Shown: positions 24,815-36,808, counted from the stretch's first letter. The stretch is 64,000 nt of DNA from Vreelandella sp042466685 (GCF_042466685.1 NZ_CP170448.1:124001-188000); one strand, 5' to 3'. Notes: generated by a model from the sequence alone, not told the origin. A program made the numbers and translations.

Positions 24815-26926
24815 ATGAGCACCGCTGCTAAAGCTGTGAAGACCTCTAACGATGTTCCCATGCAGGCACCCTCGCGTGAGATTTGGGATGCCAAGTACCG
24901 TCTTAAGGATCGTCACAGCCAACCTGTCGACCAGGACGTCGGGGCTACATTTGAACGGGTTGCGCGTGCCCTGGCAGCGGTTGAAGGCGACAAAGCGGAA
25001 GAGTGGCTGCCCAAATTCCGCTGGGCGCTGGAAAATGGTGCCATTCCTGCCGGTCGTATTCTTTCCAACGCGGGGGCTGAGTCCTATAAGCCTGCGGTGA
25101 GCCTGATTAACTGCACCGTCTCCCGCACCATTCGCGACTCCATGCGCGATATTCTCGACTCGGTGGTTGATGCGGGGATGACGCTGAAATCCGGCGCAGG
25201 TATCGGCTACGACTTCTCGACGCTGCGCCACAAAGGCGCCTTTGTGTTTGGCGCTGGCGCAGGCACCAACGGCCCGCTGGCGTTTATGGATATCTACGAC
25301 AAGATGTGTTTCACCGTGGCCTCGGCCGGTGGCCGCCGTGGCGCCCAGATGGGCACCTTTGATGTGGGCCACCCGGATGTGCGCGAATTTATACAGGCTA
25401 AGCGCGAGGCGGGGCGCCTACGCCAGTTCAACCTTAGCCTGCTGATCACCGATGAGTTTATGGAAGCGGTCAAGAACAATACCGACTGGCCGCTGGCTTT
25501 TCCGCTGCACCCCGGTGAGAAAGAGGACGTTAAAGCGGAAGACCTGATCTACCGCGACTGGCCGGTGGTTGAAGAGGGCTATACGGTGGATGCCGAAGGC
25601 CGCGTCGCCTGTCGCATTGTCGAAGTGATCAAGGCGCGTGAGTTGTGGGACACCATTATGTCCTCCACCTACGACTACGCCGAACCGGGCTTTATCCTGA
25701 TTGACCAGGTTAACCGCATGAACAATAACTGGTTCTGCGAAGATATTCGTGCCACCAACCCCTGCGGCGAACAACCCCTACCGCCGGAAGGCGCCTGCCT
25801 GCTGGGCTCGGTCAATCTGACCAAGTTCGTAATTGATCCTTTTGGCAACGAGCCGCGCTTCGACTGGGAGCGCTACCGCAAAGTGGTGGCGATTTTCACG
25901 CGTATGCTCGACAACGTGGTCGAGATTGCTGGCCTGCCGCTACCCCAGCAGCAACGTGAAATCGAAGCCAAGCGCCGCCACGGTATGGGCTTTTTAGGCT
26001 TAGGTTCAACGCTCACCATGCTCAAAATCCCTTACGGCTCCAAGCAGTCGCTGGTGTTCACCGATGAGGTGAGCCGCCATTTAGCCATTGAGGGCTGGAA
26101 GCAGGCGCTGGAACTGTCGTTAGAGAAAGGCATGGCGCCAGTGCTTGAGCAGGAGCACACCATTACTCCCAAAATGCTACGTGAGCGGCCACAGCTGGCC
26201 AAAGATGGCTACGAAGTGGGCGATCGAGTGCCGGGGCGTATCCTGCACGCTCGCTATAGTCAGTATATGGCCCAAGTGGCCGAGCTGGAGCCGGAGCTGG
26301 TGGCCCAGTTGGCCGAGCACGGTGCGCGCTTTACTCACCATAGCTCGATTGCACCCACCGGTACTATTAGCCTCTCCATGGGTAATAATGCTTCCAACGG
26401 TATCGAACCCTCGTTCTCACACCGTTATTTCCGCAACATTATTCAGTCGGGCAAGAAGACCAAAGAGCAGGTCGAAGTGGTCTCCTTTGAGTTGGCTGCT
26501 TATCGTCACTTTATTGCATCTGACGCAGTGGACAGTGACCTGCCGGACTACTTTGTCACCGCCGATGCCATCTCCCCTGAACAGCATGTCGCCGTGCAGG
26601 CTGCCGCCCAGCACTGGGTTGATTCGGCGATCTCGAAAACGGTTAACGTGCCTACTGAGTTCCCCTTTGAACAGTTCCAGGATCTCTACTTGCAGGCCTA
26701 TGAAAGTCGCTTGAAGGGCTGCACGACCTTCCGCTTTAACCCGGAAGCCTTCCAGGGCGTTCTGGTGCGTGAAGATGATCTTAAAAACACCACCTATGTA
26801 TTTGAGCTGGAAAATGGTGAAACCCTGGAGCTGGCTGGGGATGAGAAGGTGGTTTACGACGGCGAAGAGCATAACGCTGCCAATCTGTTCGATGGTTTGA
26901 AAGAAGGCACCTACGGCAAATGGTGA
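24815..26926 (+). CDS. nrdJ: Class II (B12-dependent) ribonucleotide reductase, catalytic part NrdJa
   Basis: Reduces ribonucleotides to deoxyribonucleotides with adenosylcobalamin, independent of oxygen. 703 residues from ATG 24815 (AAGGAG 9 nt upstream; a GTG at 24797 is less likely). Early substrate region AGRILSNAG and VSLINCTV (first active-site Cys). Catalytic loop Asn315-Pro-Cys317-Gly-Glu319 carries the thiyl-forming Cys. Further motifs are KSGAGIGYDF and APTGTISLSMGNNASNGIEP. There is no ATP cone. The usual C-terminal redox cysteines are missing from this polypeptide and are found on the next gene, as in the split NrdJa/NrdJb enzyme of Pseudomonas. Divergent from the secreted-protein gene. 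Confidence 0.93.
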   Translation: MSTAAKAVKTSNDVPMQAPSREIWDAKYRLKDRHSQPVDQDVGATFERVARALAAVEGDKAEEWLPKFRWALENGAIPAGRILSNAGAESYKPAVSLINCTVSRTIRDSMRDILDSVVDAGMTLKSGAGIGYDFSTLRHKGAFVFGAGAGTNGPLAFMDIYDKMCFTVASAGGRRGAQMGTFDVGHPDVREFIQAKREAGRLRQFNLSLLITDEFMEAVKNNTDWPLAFPLHPGEKEDVKAEDLIYRDWPVVEEGYTVDAEGRVACRIVEVIKARELWDTIMSSTYDYAEPGFILIDQVNRMNNNWFCEDIRATNPCGEQPLPPEGACLLGSVNLTKFVIDPFGNEPRFDWERYRKVVAIFTRMLDNVVEIAGLPLPQQQREIEAKRRHGMGFLGLGSTLTMLKIPYGSKQSLVFTDEVSRHLAIEGWKQALELSLEKGMAPVLEQEHTITPKMLRERPQLAKDGYEVGDRVPGRILHARYSQYMAQVAELEPELVAQLAEHGARFTHHSSIAPTGTISLSMGNNASNGIEPSFSHRYFRNIIQSGKKTKEQVEVVSFELAAYRHFIASDAVDSDLPDYFVTADAISPEQHVAVQAAAQHWVDSAISKTVNVPTEFPFEQFQDLYLQAYESRLKGCTTFRFNPEAFQGVLVREDDLKNTTYVFELENGETLELAGDEKVVYDGEEHNAANLFDGLKEGTYGKW

Positions 26927-26987
26927 TGCCGCGCATAGCGCCACCTATTCACTAACGCACACCTTTGCTAAACGGAGAGATATCCCC

Positions 26988-27773
26988 ATGGCTGTTGAAA
27001 TTACCTCCAAAATTGTCGGTTACCGAATTAAGCAGCAGGAGCCCGCCGTACCGGTTCCTGAGCTTCAGGACGAGAACCCGCTGACGGTACGAATCCCCTC
27101 CCGCCCAGAAGGCACCCTGGAGGCCGTATCCGAGAAGATCTCGTATGTAGGGGCGGAAGGGCGCAAGAAAGTTTATCTGCTGGTGTCGTTTATGCCGGTG
27201 GAGGGCGTGATTGGCGGTAAGCGTGTGGTGATTGAGCGTCCGGTGGAGTTCTTTTTCCCATCCGGGCAACTCTCCAGCGAGCACCAGTGGATCACCGCCA
27301 CCATGCGAAGTCTGTCACTGGCGGCCCGTGGTGGTTACGTCACCCAGGCGGTGGCAGACCTGCGCAAAGTAGCCTGGGACAAAGGTCTGGTGCGCTGCGG
27401 TATGAACCGCTGGAGCAAGCCAATGTTCCACGACTCGGAAGTCGCGGCCATTGCCTGGTCGATTCAGCAGATTCTCTACCGTCGCGGCTTTCTGGATCGG
27501 GAGGGCAACCAGGTGCCGGTTGAACAGCTGGTTGAGCGCTATGCTCATCGTATGACCCATGGTCATGCTTGGCAGCCAGAAGAGGAGGCTACCGATGCTC
27601 CCGTTGAGGCGGCGGCGGCGGAGCCTATCGGTGAGAAGGCACAAACGGGGAAAAAGTCTGAAGGCAGTGCCCCGGCCACCGTGGGTAACTGCCCCGAGTG
27701 CCGCGGCGAGCTCATCATGATGGACGGTTGCCCCACCTGCTACGCCGGCTGCGGCTGGTCGAAGTGTGGCTAG
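26988..27773 (+). CDS. Class II ribonucleotide reductase, C-terminal redox part NrdJb
   Basis: 261 residues, 61 bases after nrdJa, with GGAGA before the ATG. The N-terminal 180 residues form a domain corresponding to the C-terminal part of single-chain class II reductases. A low-complexity Ala/Glu linker leads to a cysteine-rich tail with CPEC, CPTC and finally CGWSKCG at the very end, the shuttle cysteines that re-reduce the active site. It complements the missing tail of the upstream protein. An intrinsic terminator follows within 30 bases. Confidence 0.9.
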   Translation: MAVEITSKIVGYRIKQQEPAVPVPELQDENPLTVRIPSRPEGTLEAVSEKISYVGAEGRKKVYLLVSFMPVEGVIGGKRVVIERPVEFFFPSGQLSSEHQWITATMRSLSLAARGGYVTQAVADLRKVAWDKGLVRCGMNRWSKPMFHDSEVAAIAWSIQQILYRRGFLDREGNQVPVEQLVERYAHRMTHGHAWQPEEEATDAPVEAAAAEPIGEKAQTGKKSEGSAPATVGNCPECRGELIMMDGCPTCYAGCGWSKCG

Positions 27774-27794
27774 TCATCGTTTATGCCAACTTCA

Positions 27795-27822
27795 CCGCGT
27801 GCCTTGTCAGCACGCGGCTTTT
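27795..27822 (+). terminator. Intrinsic terminator after nrdJb
   Basis: Stem CCGCGTGC (27795-27802), 7-nt loop, GCACGCGG (27810-27817), followed by CTTTTT. It faces the nrdJab transcript. Its right arm and T-run lie within the last codons of the convergent Crp/Fnr gene, whose stop codon sits in the loop. Confidence 0.8.
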
Positions 27823-28565
27823 TGCTCACTGTCGCCTAATAGGGGGCGAACGTTATCGGTGAGATAGCAGTCGTCAAACTGCCCTTCGGCACTTAGCGCT
27901 GATAAGTCAGGAATCGTTAAGTGGTGGCGGTCACGAAACACCAATCCATCCTCGCTGAGTGCGGTAAAGGTGCGGCTAACGTGAACCGGGCTAAGCCCCA
28001 GTACATCGGCCAACTGCTCCTGAGAGAGCGGCAAGCGGAACTGGTTACTAATATCCGGGTTGGTTTGTCGCAGCCTTAAATACATTTCATACAGAAAATG
28101 CGCCATTTTTTGCCGAGCGCTGCGCCTGGCCAAGGTGACCAGCCGTTCGGTCATTAATGCCTGTTGGCGGCTGCCAATCGCAAACATGACCGAGGTGAGC
28201 GGGAGTGATTGGCGGAATATTTCCAGCATACGTTTGTGCGGGAAGTGGCAAATCACGCCGTCATCAATCATGCGCACGTTCTCAAGCCGTTGCGAAAAGG
28301 CAAACTCGCGCAGGCCGATAATATCTCCTGGCAGAAACACCTCCAGAATCTGACGATCACCGTTTTCCAGATGGCGGTAGGAGTAGGCCCAGCCACTTTT
28401 TAGCGTGCAGAATTCATTAGCTGGCGCACCCATTTCCCATAGAATGGTGCCCGACTTAATATCGGTTGGGCTGTCCTCTAGTGTTATGAGCAGTTTTTTC
28501 TCATCTTCGCTTAGCGAACAGTAGTGACTAAAGTGCTTAATAATGCAGCTGTTTTCCTGACCCAC
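27807..28565 (-). CDS. Crp/Fnr-family transcriptional regulator
   Basis: 252 residues from a GTG start at 28565, which has a perfect GGAGGA 6 nt upstream; the frame is open further to a TTG at 28655 without a comparable site. An N-terminal cyclic-nucleotide-binding-like domain (about 20-140) includes LPGDIIGL, then the dimer helix, then a winged helix-turn-helix with LSQEQLADVLGLSPVHVSRT. Three cysteines sit where Fnr has cluster ligands (C-x8-C at the N-terminus and one in DGVICHFP), but Fnr needs four and different spacing, so an oxygen-sensing Fe-S cluster is doubtful. Its position beside an oxygen-independent reductase is suggestive only. Confidence 0.88.
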   Translation of the reverse strand: MGQENSCIIKHFSHYCSLSEDEKKLLITLEDSPTDIKSGTILWEMGAPANEFCTLKSGWAYSYRHLENGDRQILEVFLPGDIIGLREFAFSQRLENVRMIDDGVICHFPHKRMLEIFRQSLPLTSVMFAIGSRQQALMTERLVTLARRSARQKMAHFLYEMYLRLRQTNPDISNQFRLPLSQEQLADVLGLSPVHVSRTFTALSEDGLVFRDRHHLTIPDLSALSAEGQFDDCYLTDNVRPLLGDSEQKAAC

Positions 28566-28697
28566 GACAATTCCTCCAGCAGAAGGTTGCATAATACTGC
28601 TAACGATTCTCTGCTCGCCACTATAAACAATGTGGCCATCTACTGCGTTGCCCAATGTTACTAAATAGCTATGCTAGTTAGTCTGAGGGTGGGCAGG

Positions 28698-31544
<2,847 letters not shown>

Positions 31545-31647
31545 CAACACCTCGAATCGCGCGGCAAAAGCGTGATTATACGTTTGTCTGCACCCTCCCG
31601 GCAAAACAGCTTTCATAACCCAAGATAACCTGCGGCAACTCGCGACG

Positions 31648-31676
31648 TTTCCAGCGCCAGCCCAAACCGCTAGAAT
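31648..31676 (+). promoter_or_regulatory. Candidate sigma-70 promoter for the MFS gene
   Basis: TTTCCA (31648-31653), a 17-base spacer, and TAGAAT (31671-31676), about 60 bases before the transporter start. Spacing is ideal but the -35 is only a moderate match. Confidence 0.4.
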
Positions 31677-31737
31677 AGGGGACTGTCTAAATCCAAGCTG
31701 ACTCACCCCATGCTTAACCACCATAGAAAAGGGCATT

Positions 31738-33117
31738 ATGCGCAAGGTTTCCGCACTATTGCTGGCCTCTGAACGTCGTGCGATCAGTGGTTTGGCCGGG
31801 CTTTATGCATCGCGCATGCTGGGTCTATTTATGGTGCTGCCGGTATTGGCGCTTTATGCCGATACGATTAAGGGCTCGACCCCGCTATTGGTGGGCGTGG
31901 CGCTGGGCATTTATGGCTTAACCCAGGCAACGCTGCAAATCCCGTTTGGCTTACTCTCTGACCGTATTGGTCGTAAGCGAGTAATTGCCATGGGGTTGGT
32001 GATATTTGCACTTGGCAGCGTGGTCGCCGCGCTATCCGATACCATTTTTGGCGTTATTGCCGGGCGAGCACTGCAGGGTGGGGGGGCTGTGGCCGCGGCG
32101 ATTATGGCCCTGCTGGCAGATCAAACCCGCGAGGAGATTCGTACGGCCGCCATGGCCACGATAGGGCTCTCAATCGGCGTGTCGTTTGCCATTGCCATGG
32201 TGCTTGGCCCCTGGCTGGCCGCTTGGGCGGGGCTTGCGGGAGTCTTCTGGTTTACCGCGTTGCTGACGCTGGTGGGGCTGCTGGTGCTATGGCGTTGGGT
32301 GCCTGCTGCACCTCGGCGGCGACGCCACCGCGATGTGGGCATGGATCGCCAGCAGTTTAAAAGCGTGATCACCCGTCCCGATTTATGGCGGCTGGATATG
32401 TCGATTTTTGCCCTGCACTTAGTGCTGATGGCGATATTTGTCGCGGTTCCTTTTCGCTTGCTAAACACCGGTGTGGCAATGGAGTATCACGGACTGGCAT
32501 ATCTTGGCATTATGGCGCTATCGTTTGTAGCCATGGTGCCGCTGATCGTCGTCGCTGAAAAGCAGCAGCGCATGCGTTTGATGTGCCTGGTGGCGATCGG
32601 CGCTATTGTGATTAGTTTGGCCGGGCTAGGGCTGCCACTCTCGCCAAGCTACTGGCTGTTTGTATGGCTGTTTGTGTTCTTCACCGGCTTTAACTTGCTG
32701 GAAGCGACGCTACCTTCCATGCTCAGCAAGTTGGCCCCGGCAGGGGCCAAAGGTACCGCCATGGGGGTCTACTCCACCAGCCAGTTTTTAGGCGCTTTTT
32801 TAGGCGGTACGCTAGGTGGTTTGCTGGCGCATTACGGTGGCCTTAACGCAGTCTTTATTGGCTGTGCCGGGCTTGCGCTATGCTGGTGGGTTGCCATGTG
32901 GCGGATGCCCTCTCCGCCACCGCTCTCCAGCGAAGTGGTGGCGCTGCACGAGACTCAGGCAGATGCGCTCGACCTGTTGATGGAACATTTAGCCGATGTG
33001 GTCGGCGTCGAAGACGTCATGGTGGTGCCAGAAGAGCGTTTGGTCTATTTAAAGGTGAATCGCCAGCAGCTCGATCAGGCGGCATTGAACAAGCTTATGG
33101 CACCGCCTAAATCTTAA
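31738..33117 (+). CDS. MFS transporter with C-terminal YAM domain (YajR-like)
   Basis: 459 residues, twelve predicted membrane helices in two bundles. Loop 2-3 signature FGLLSDRIGRKR (MFS motif A) at about residue 70. A soluble C-terminal domain of about 65 residues after the last helix (from EVVALHETQ) has alternating beta/alpha character like the ferredoxin-fold YAM domain of E. coli YajR. Substrate unknown; annotated homologues are usually called drug or proton-coupled transporters. The gene order uvrA-MFS-ssb is also seen in Pseudomonas. ATG 31738 has AAAAGGG upstream. Confidence 0.9.
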   Translation: MRKVSALLLASERRAISGLAGLYASRMLGLFMVLPVLALYADTIKGSTPLLVGVALGIYGLTQATLQIPFGLLSDRIGRKRVIAMGLVIFALGSVVAALSDTIFGVIAGRALQGGGAVAAAIMALLADQTREEIRTAAMATIGLSIGVSFAIAMVLGPWLAAWAGLAGVFWFTALLTLVGLLVLWRWVPAAPRRRRHRDVGMDRQQFKSVITRPDLWRLDMSIFALHLVLMAIFVAVPFRLLNTGVAMEYHGLAYLGIMALSFVAMVPLIVVAEKQQRMRLMCLVAIGAIVISLAGLGLPLSPSYWLFVWLFVFFTGFNLLEATLPSMLSKLAPAGAKGTAMGVYSTSQFLGAFLGGTLGGLLAHYGGLNAVFIGCAGLALCWWVAMWRMPSPPPLSSEVVALHETQADALDLLMEHLADVVGVEDVMVVPEERLVYLKVNRQQLDQAALNKLMAPPKS

Positions 33118-33191
33118 TCCAGCCGTCACCGATGAGTGTGCAACGGCGGCTGGCAATAAACGCTATATGACAGCTATTAAAGGAGTGCCTT

Positions 33192-33836
33192 ATGGCTCGC
33201 GGCATTAACAAGGTCATTTTAATTGGTAACCTCGGGCAGGATCCAGAGGTGCGCTTCACCCCCAGCGGCACCGCCGTGGCCAACCTGAACCTGGCGACTA
33301 CCGATACCTGGATGGATCGTCAGAGCGGTCAGCGCCAAGAGCGTACCGAGTGGCACCGGGTGGTGATGTTCAATAAAACCGCCGAAATTGCCCAGCAGTA
33401 CCTGAAAAAAGGCTCCAAGGTCTATATTGAAGGGCGTTTGCAAACCCGTAAGTGGCAAGACCAGAACGGCCAGGATCGCTACTCGACGGAAATCGTCGCC
33501 AACGACATGCAGATGCTCGATGGTCGCAGCGGTGACTTCCAGGGCGGCGGCGCTCCGCAGAATAACTATTCTCAGAACGCTCCTCAGAACGTCCCCCAGA
33601 ATGCACCGGCTCAAAATAGTCCTGCCGCTCATCACCAAGGCGGCTATCCCCCGCAGGGTGGCGCACCCCAAGGCGGGAATAATTACCCCGGCGGGCAGAG
33701 TCCGCAACCGCCTCGTCCCGCTCAGCCAGCGCCGCAGCAGGGCAATCAACCGCCCCCGCCTAACCAGCAAAACAGCAGCTACGGCGCCCCGGATCCGGGT
33801 AATTTTGACGACTTCGACGATGAGATTCCGTTCTGA
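33192..33836 (+). CDS. ssb: Single-stranded DNA-binding protein SSB
   Basis: Coats single-stranded DNA in replication, repair and recombination and recruits partners through its tail. 214 residues. OB-fold in the first ~112 residues (GINKVILIGNLGQDPEVR, TEWHRVV, GSKVYIEGRLQTRKWQDQ). A long Gln/Pro/Gly/Asn-rich linker of about 85 residues follows, then the acidic tip DDFDDEIPF that binds other repair proteins. AAAGGAG precedes the ATG. The linker is somewhat longer than in E. coli SSB (178 aa). Confidence 0.98.
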   Translation: MARGINKVILIGNLGQDPEVRFTPSGTAVANLNLATTDTWMDRQSGQRQERTEWHRVVMFNKTAEIAQQYLKKGSKVYIEGRLQTRKWQDQNGQDRYSTEIVANDMQMLDGRSGDFQGGGAPQNNYSQNAPQNVPQNAPAQNSPAAHHQGGYPPQGGAPQGGNNYPGGQSPQPPRPAQPAPQQGNQPPPPNQQNSSYGAPDPGNFDDFDDEIPF

Positions 33837-33888
33837 GCGTGCTAGTCGTCGCGCAGCGTGGAAGTGAGCGTGATAAGGGAGAGGGGTC

Positions 33889-34779
33889 TTGAAGCTGCTA
33901 ATACTGGATGCCGGACACTGCTTAAGCTTGGCACTGGCCCGGGAAGCAAGCCGTCGCGCTGATACAGAGTTAGTCATAGAGCAAGGGACGACCATCACCG
34001 CGTCGCGCCTTGAGGCGATAGCTCCTGACGCCGTGATTATTCCACCGTTGGCCCACCCACTAAACATGGCGCCAGCGGATGTGACGGCCCATGCCGATGC
34101 GGTAGATAGCTGCTTGGATGCCTGCCAATCACAAGATGTGGCGTTGATATGGTGTGTCTCTGACCAACTTTACGAAGACGGTTTGGAAGTACCCATTGAT
34201 GAGCATGTGGTACCTGCGCCGCGGGATGATAGCTTACGGCGTCTGGTTCAGACTGGTGATCGCATCCGCGCGGAGTTTCAGCGACATTTAATTGTGCGCT
34301 TGGGCCCGCTGTTTGCGTTGGAAGGCAGTCATGCGTGGCTTAATGACATTATTGGTAACTTGGTGGTCGGTAAGGCGGTACGCGCCGCGGAGGATGTGAT
34401 ATTTTGCCCGACCTCTGCGGATGCCGTCGCCATGGCGCTAATTGGCATGCTGCAGCAGCAGGTCAGCGGGGCCAACGCCTGGGGGGCTTACCATCTTGCT
34501 GGCACCGAACCGGTTAGTGCCTTTACCTTTACCTCCATGGTGCGTACCCAACTGTTAACACACCTGGAGGGGCGCGGCGAGCAGATTACTCTCGGCGAGG
34601 TGCAGCCGCTTAAACACCACCATGATGCTAAGCTGCGGCGCGTCTTAAACTGTCGCCGTGTGCTGGATGTGTTTGGCGTTCATCAGAAATCGTGGCGATT
34701 AGAGGCTGGACGTATGTTAGATGCGTGGTGTTTAACCCGTGAGAGTACTCGTCTCAGCGATACAGGAGCGTCGGCTTGA
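33889..34779 (+). CDS. RmlD-like sugar-nucleotide reductase homologue, degenerate cofactor loop
   Basis: 296 residues from TTG 33889, with a strong purine-rich site (AAGGGAGAGGGG) upstream. The overall pattern is an atypical extended SDR of the dTDP-4-dehydrorhamnose reductase type: Rossmann-like N-terminus MKLLILDAGHCLSLALAREA, a mid-protein WCVSDQLYEDG in place of the usual STDYVF, then IVRLGPLFA and WGAYHLAGTEPVS. The Gly-rich NAD loop is not preserved (GHCLSLAL) and a catalytic Tyr-x3-Lys is not evident, so enzymatic activity is uncertain. Its stop overlaps the plsC-like start (TTGA), so the two are coupled. Confidence 0.65.
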   Translation: MKLLILDAGHCLSLALAREASRRADTELVIEQGTTITASRLEAIAPDAVIIPPLAHPLNMAPADVTAHADAVDSCLDACQSQDVALIWCVSDQLYEDGLEVPIDEHVVPAPRDDSLRRLVQTGDRIRAEFQRHLIVRLGPLFALEGSHAWLNDIIGNLVVGKAVRAAEDVIFCPTSADAVAMALIGMLQQQVSGANAWGAYHLAGTEPVSAFTFTSMVRTQLLTHLEGRGEQITLGEVQPLKHHHDAKLRRVLNCRRVLDVFGVHQKSWRLEAGRMLDAWCLTRESTRLSDTGASA

Positions 34780-35510
34780 TAAATGTGGTTCGCAGCTTGA
34801 TTTTTTACGCTGGCTACTTTTTGGCCATGCTGATGATCGGCGTCCTGTTTCTACCCATTGCTCCGTTTCTGCCGCTGTCTGGTCGCTACCGATTACTCAA
34901 TTTGTATAACTACTTTTTAATGGTGTGGTTTCGTATCGCCTGCGGGGTGCGTTACGACATCCAAGGGCGGGAAAACCTGCCTAGCGGCCCCTGTGTAATC
35001 CAAGCTAACCACCAGTGTGAGTGGGAAACCGTATTTCTGCAGGTAATGAAGCCACCGGTGTGCACTGTTCTGAAACGTGAATTGCTGCGCTTACCGATCT
35101 TTGGCTGGGGATTGCGCTTGCTACGCCCGATCAGTCTGGATCGCTCTAAGCCAGCACGGGCGATGAAGCAAGTACTTACTCAGGGTGTCGAGCGTTTGGG
35201 GGCGGGGCTATCGGTACTGATTTTTCCTGAAGGGACACGGGTAGATCCAGGCATCCGCAAGCGCTATAACAAAAGTGGCAGCGTCGTGGCGTGTCGGGCA
35301 GGGGTGCCGGTCTTGCCGGTGGCGCATAATGCTGGCGAACGCTGGCCAGGACGCTACTGGGTTAAGCAACCAGGCGTTCTGCGTGTGCGCATTGGTAAGC
35401 CGATTGAGACAGAGGGGCGTATGCCCGATGAAGTACTCGCAGATGTTGAGGCGTGGATTGAAGCCCAGCTACAAGAAATTTCAGAGGTGCCTCGGCCTAC
35501 CTCTCGCTAG
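34776..35510 (+). CDS. 1-acyl-sn-glycerol-3-phosphate acyltransferase (PlsC type)
   Basis: Membrane acyltransferase making phosphatidic acid. 244 residues, start TTG 34776 overlapping the upstream stop, with AGGAG about 7 nt before it. An N-terminal membrane helix (about 5-30), then catalytic motif I NHQCEWE (His-x4-Glu, about residue 76) and motif III FPEGTRVDPG (about 150), followed by VPVLPVAHNAG. Size and motifs are those of PlsC. It could be a secondary PlsC paralogue, because essential plsC often lies near parC. Confidence 0.88.
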   Translation: MINVVRSLIFYAGYFLAMLMIGVLFLPIAPFLPLSGRYRLLNLYNYFLMVWFRIACGVRYDIQGRENLPSGPCVIQANHQCEWETVFLQVMKPPVCTVLKRELLRLPIFGWGLRLLRPISLDRSKPARAMKQVLTQGVERLGAGLSVLIFPEGTRVDPGIRKRYNKSGSVVACRAGVPVLPVAHNAGERWPGRYWVKQPGVLRVRIGKPIETEGRMPDEVLADVEAWIEAQLQEISEVPRPTSR

Positions 35511-35538
35511 CCGCGTGATGTTGACTTCTTGCAATACG

Positions 35539-35564
35539 AAAATGGCGCCCTTGGGCGCCATTTT
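35539..35564. terminator. Bidirectional terminator between plsC-like gene and fabB
   Basis: Perfect 12-bp inverted repeat AAAATGGCGCCC (35539-35550), 2-nt spacer, GGGCGCCATTTT (35553-35564). The flanking A- and T-runs let it work on both strands, and it lies between two convergent genes. Outer bases GCAAT/ATTGC (35531-35535, 35566-35570) extend the symmetry. Confidence 0.85.
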
Positions 35565-35577
35565 CATTGCAACAGCT

Positions 35578-36795
35578 TTAATTGTTAAAGCGCTGGAACA
35601 CGAGACACGCATTGGTGCCGCCGAAGCCGAAGCTATTAGACAACGCTCGCTCTATCGTCACGTCATCACGACGCTCAGTGACAATATCGAAGCCGTCAGC
35701 CTGCTCATCCAAATCGGTGATATTCGCTGAAGCCGCAACAAAGCCGTGTTGCATCATTAGCAGCGAATAGATCGCTTCCTGCACCCCGGTAGCCCCCAGT
35801 GAGTGGCCGGTGAGGGATTTGGTCGAGCTCATGGCGGGCGTTGTATTGCCAAACACTTCGCGTATTGCTTTGAGCTCGGCAACATCGCCTACGGGCGTCG
35901 AGGTGCCATGCGTATTGATATAGTCAATGGCGCCATCGACGGTTGCCATTGCCTGACGCATGCAGCGCATAGCCCCTTCGCCTGAAGGAGCCACCATGTC
36001 ATGGCCGTCAGAGGTGGCGCCGTAACCCACCAGTTCGCCGTAGATCTTGGCGCCGCGGGCCTTAGCATGCTCCAGCTCTTCCAGTACCAGCATGCCGCCA
36101 CCGCCAGCGATAACAAAGCCGTCGCGGGCTTGGTCGTAAGGGCGTGAGGCCTTTTCGGGGGTGTCGTTATAGTGGGTAGAGAGCGCGCCCATGGCATCAA
36201 ACAGGCAAGAGAGCGTCCAGTGCTCCTCTTCACCGCCACCGGCAAACACCACATCCTGCTTGTTAAGCTGAATTTGCTCCATCGCACTGCCAATACAGTG
36301 TGCAGAGGTGGCACAGGCAGAAGAGATAGAGTAGTTGATGCCTTTGATTTTAAACGGCGTCGCCAAGCACGCTGAAACGGTGCTGCCCATGGTGCGAGTA
36401 ACGCGGTAAGGGCCAACGCGGCGTAGGCCTTTTTCACGCAGTACGTCGGCGGCTTCAACCTGATTTGCGCTTGAAGCACCGCCAGAGCCCGCAATAAGGC
36501 CAGTACGCTCGTTGGACACCTGTTCATCGCTCAGCCCAGCATCTTCGATGGCTTGGGCCATAGAGACATAGGCGTAGGCGGCCGCATCACCCATAAAGCG
36601 GCGCAGTTTGCGGTCAATGAGTGCGTCAAGATCGATATCGACGCTGCCCGCCACATGGCTACGGAAGCCGCGTTCAGCATACTCTTCCTTAAAACGAATA
36701 CCGCTACGCCCCGCTTTGAGCGCATCGAGAACCTGTCGTTGGTCGTTGCCGAGGCACGATACGATGCCAAGGCCGGTGACTACCACTCGTCGCAT
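35578..36795 (-). CDS. fabB: Beta-ketoacyl-ACP synthase I FabB
   Basis: Condensing enzyme needed for elongation of unsaturated fatty acids. 405 residues from ATG 36795 (MRRVVVTGLG, AGGAGG upstream); the frame continues upstream into fabA but is not used. Catalytic Cys161 in SSACATSAH, and the two histidines in NTHGTSTPVGD and TGHSLGATG. Glycine-rich end NSFGFGGTNACLVF. It is 13 bases after fabA on the same strand, the standard fabAB pair. Confidence 0.98.
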   Translation of the reverse strand: MRRVVVTGLGIVSCLGNDQRQVLDALKAGRSGIRFKEEYAERGFRSHVAGSVDIDLDALIDRKLRRFMGDAAAYAYVSMAQAIEDAGLSDEQVSNERTGLIAGSGGASSANQVEAADVLREKGLRRVGPYRVTRTMGSTVSACLATPFKIKGINYSISSACATSAHCIGSAMEQIQLNKQDVVFAGGGEEEHWTLSCLFDAMGALSTHYNDTPEKASRPYDQARDGFVIAGGGGMLVLEELEHAKARGAKIYGELVGYGATSDGHDMVAPSGEGAMRCMRQAMATVDGAIDYINTHGTSTPVGDVAELKAIREVFGNTTPAMSSTKSLTGHSLGATGVQEAIYSLLMMQHGFVAASANITDLDEQADGFDIVTERRDDVTIERALSNSFGFGGTNACLVFQRFNN

Positions 36796-36808
36796 GGAAG
36801 CCTCCTGA

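Noticed and set aside
31545..31737. LexA (SOS) box for uvrA
   Set aside because: No CTGT-N8-ACAG or close variant found in the uvrA/MFS intergenic region.
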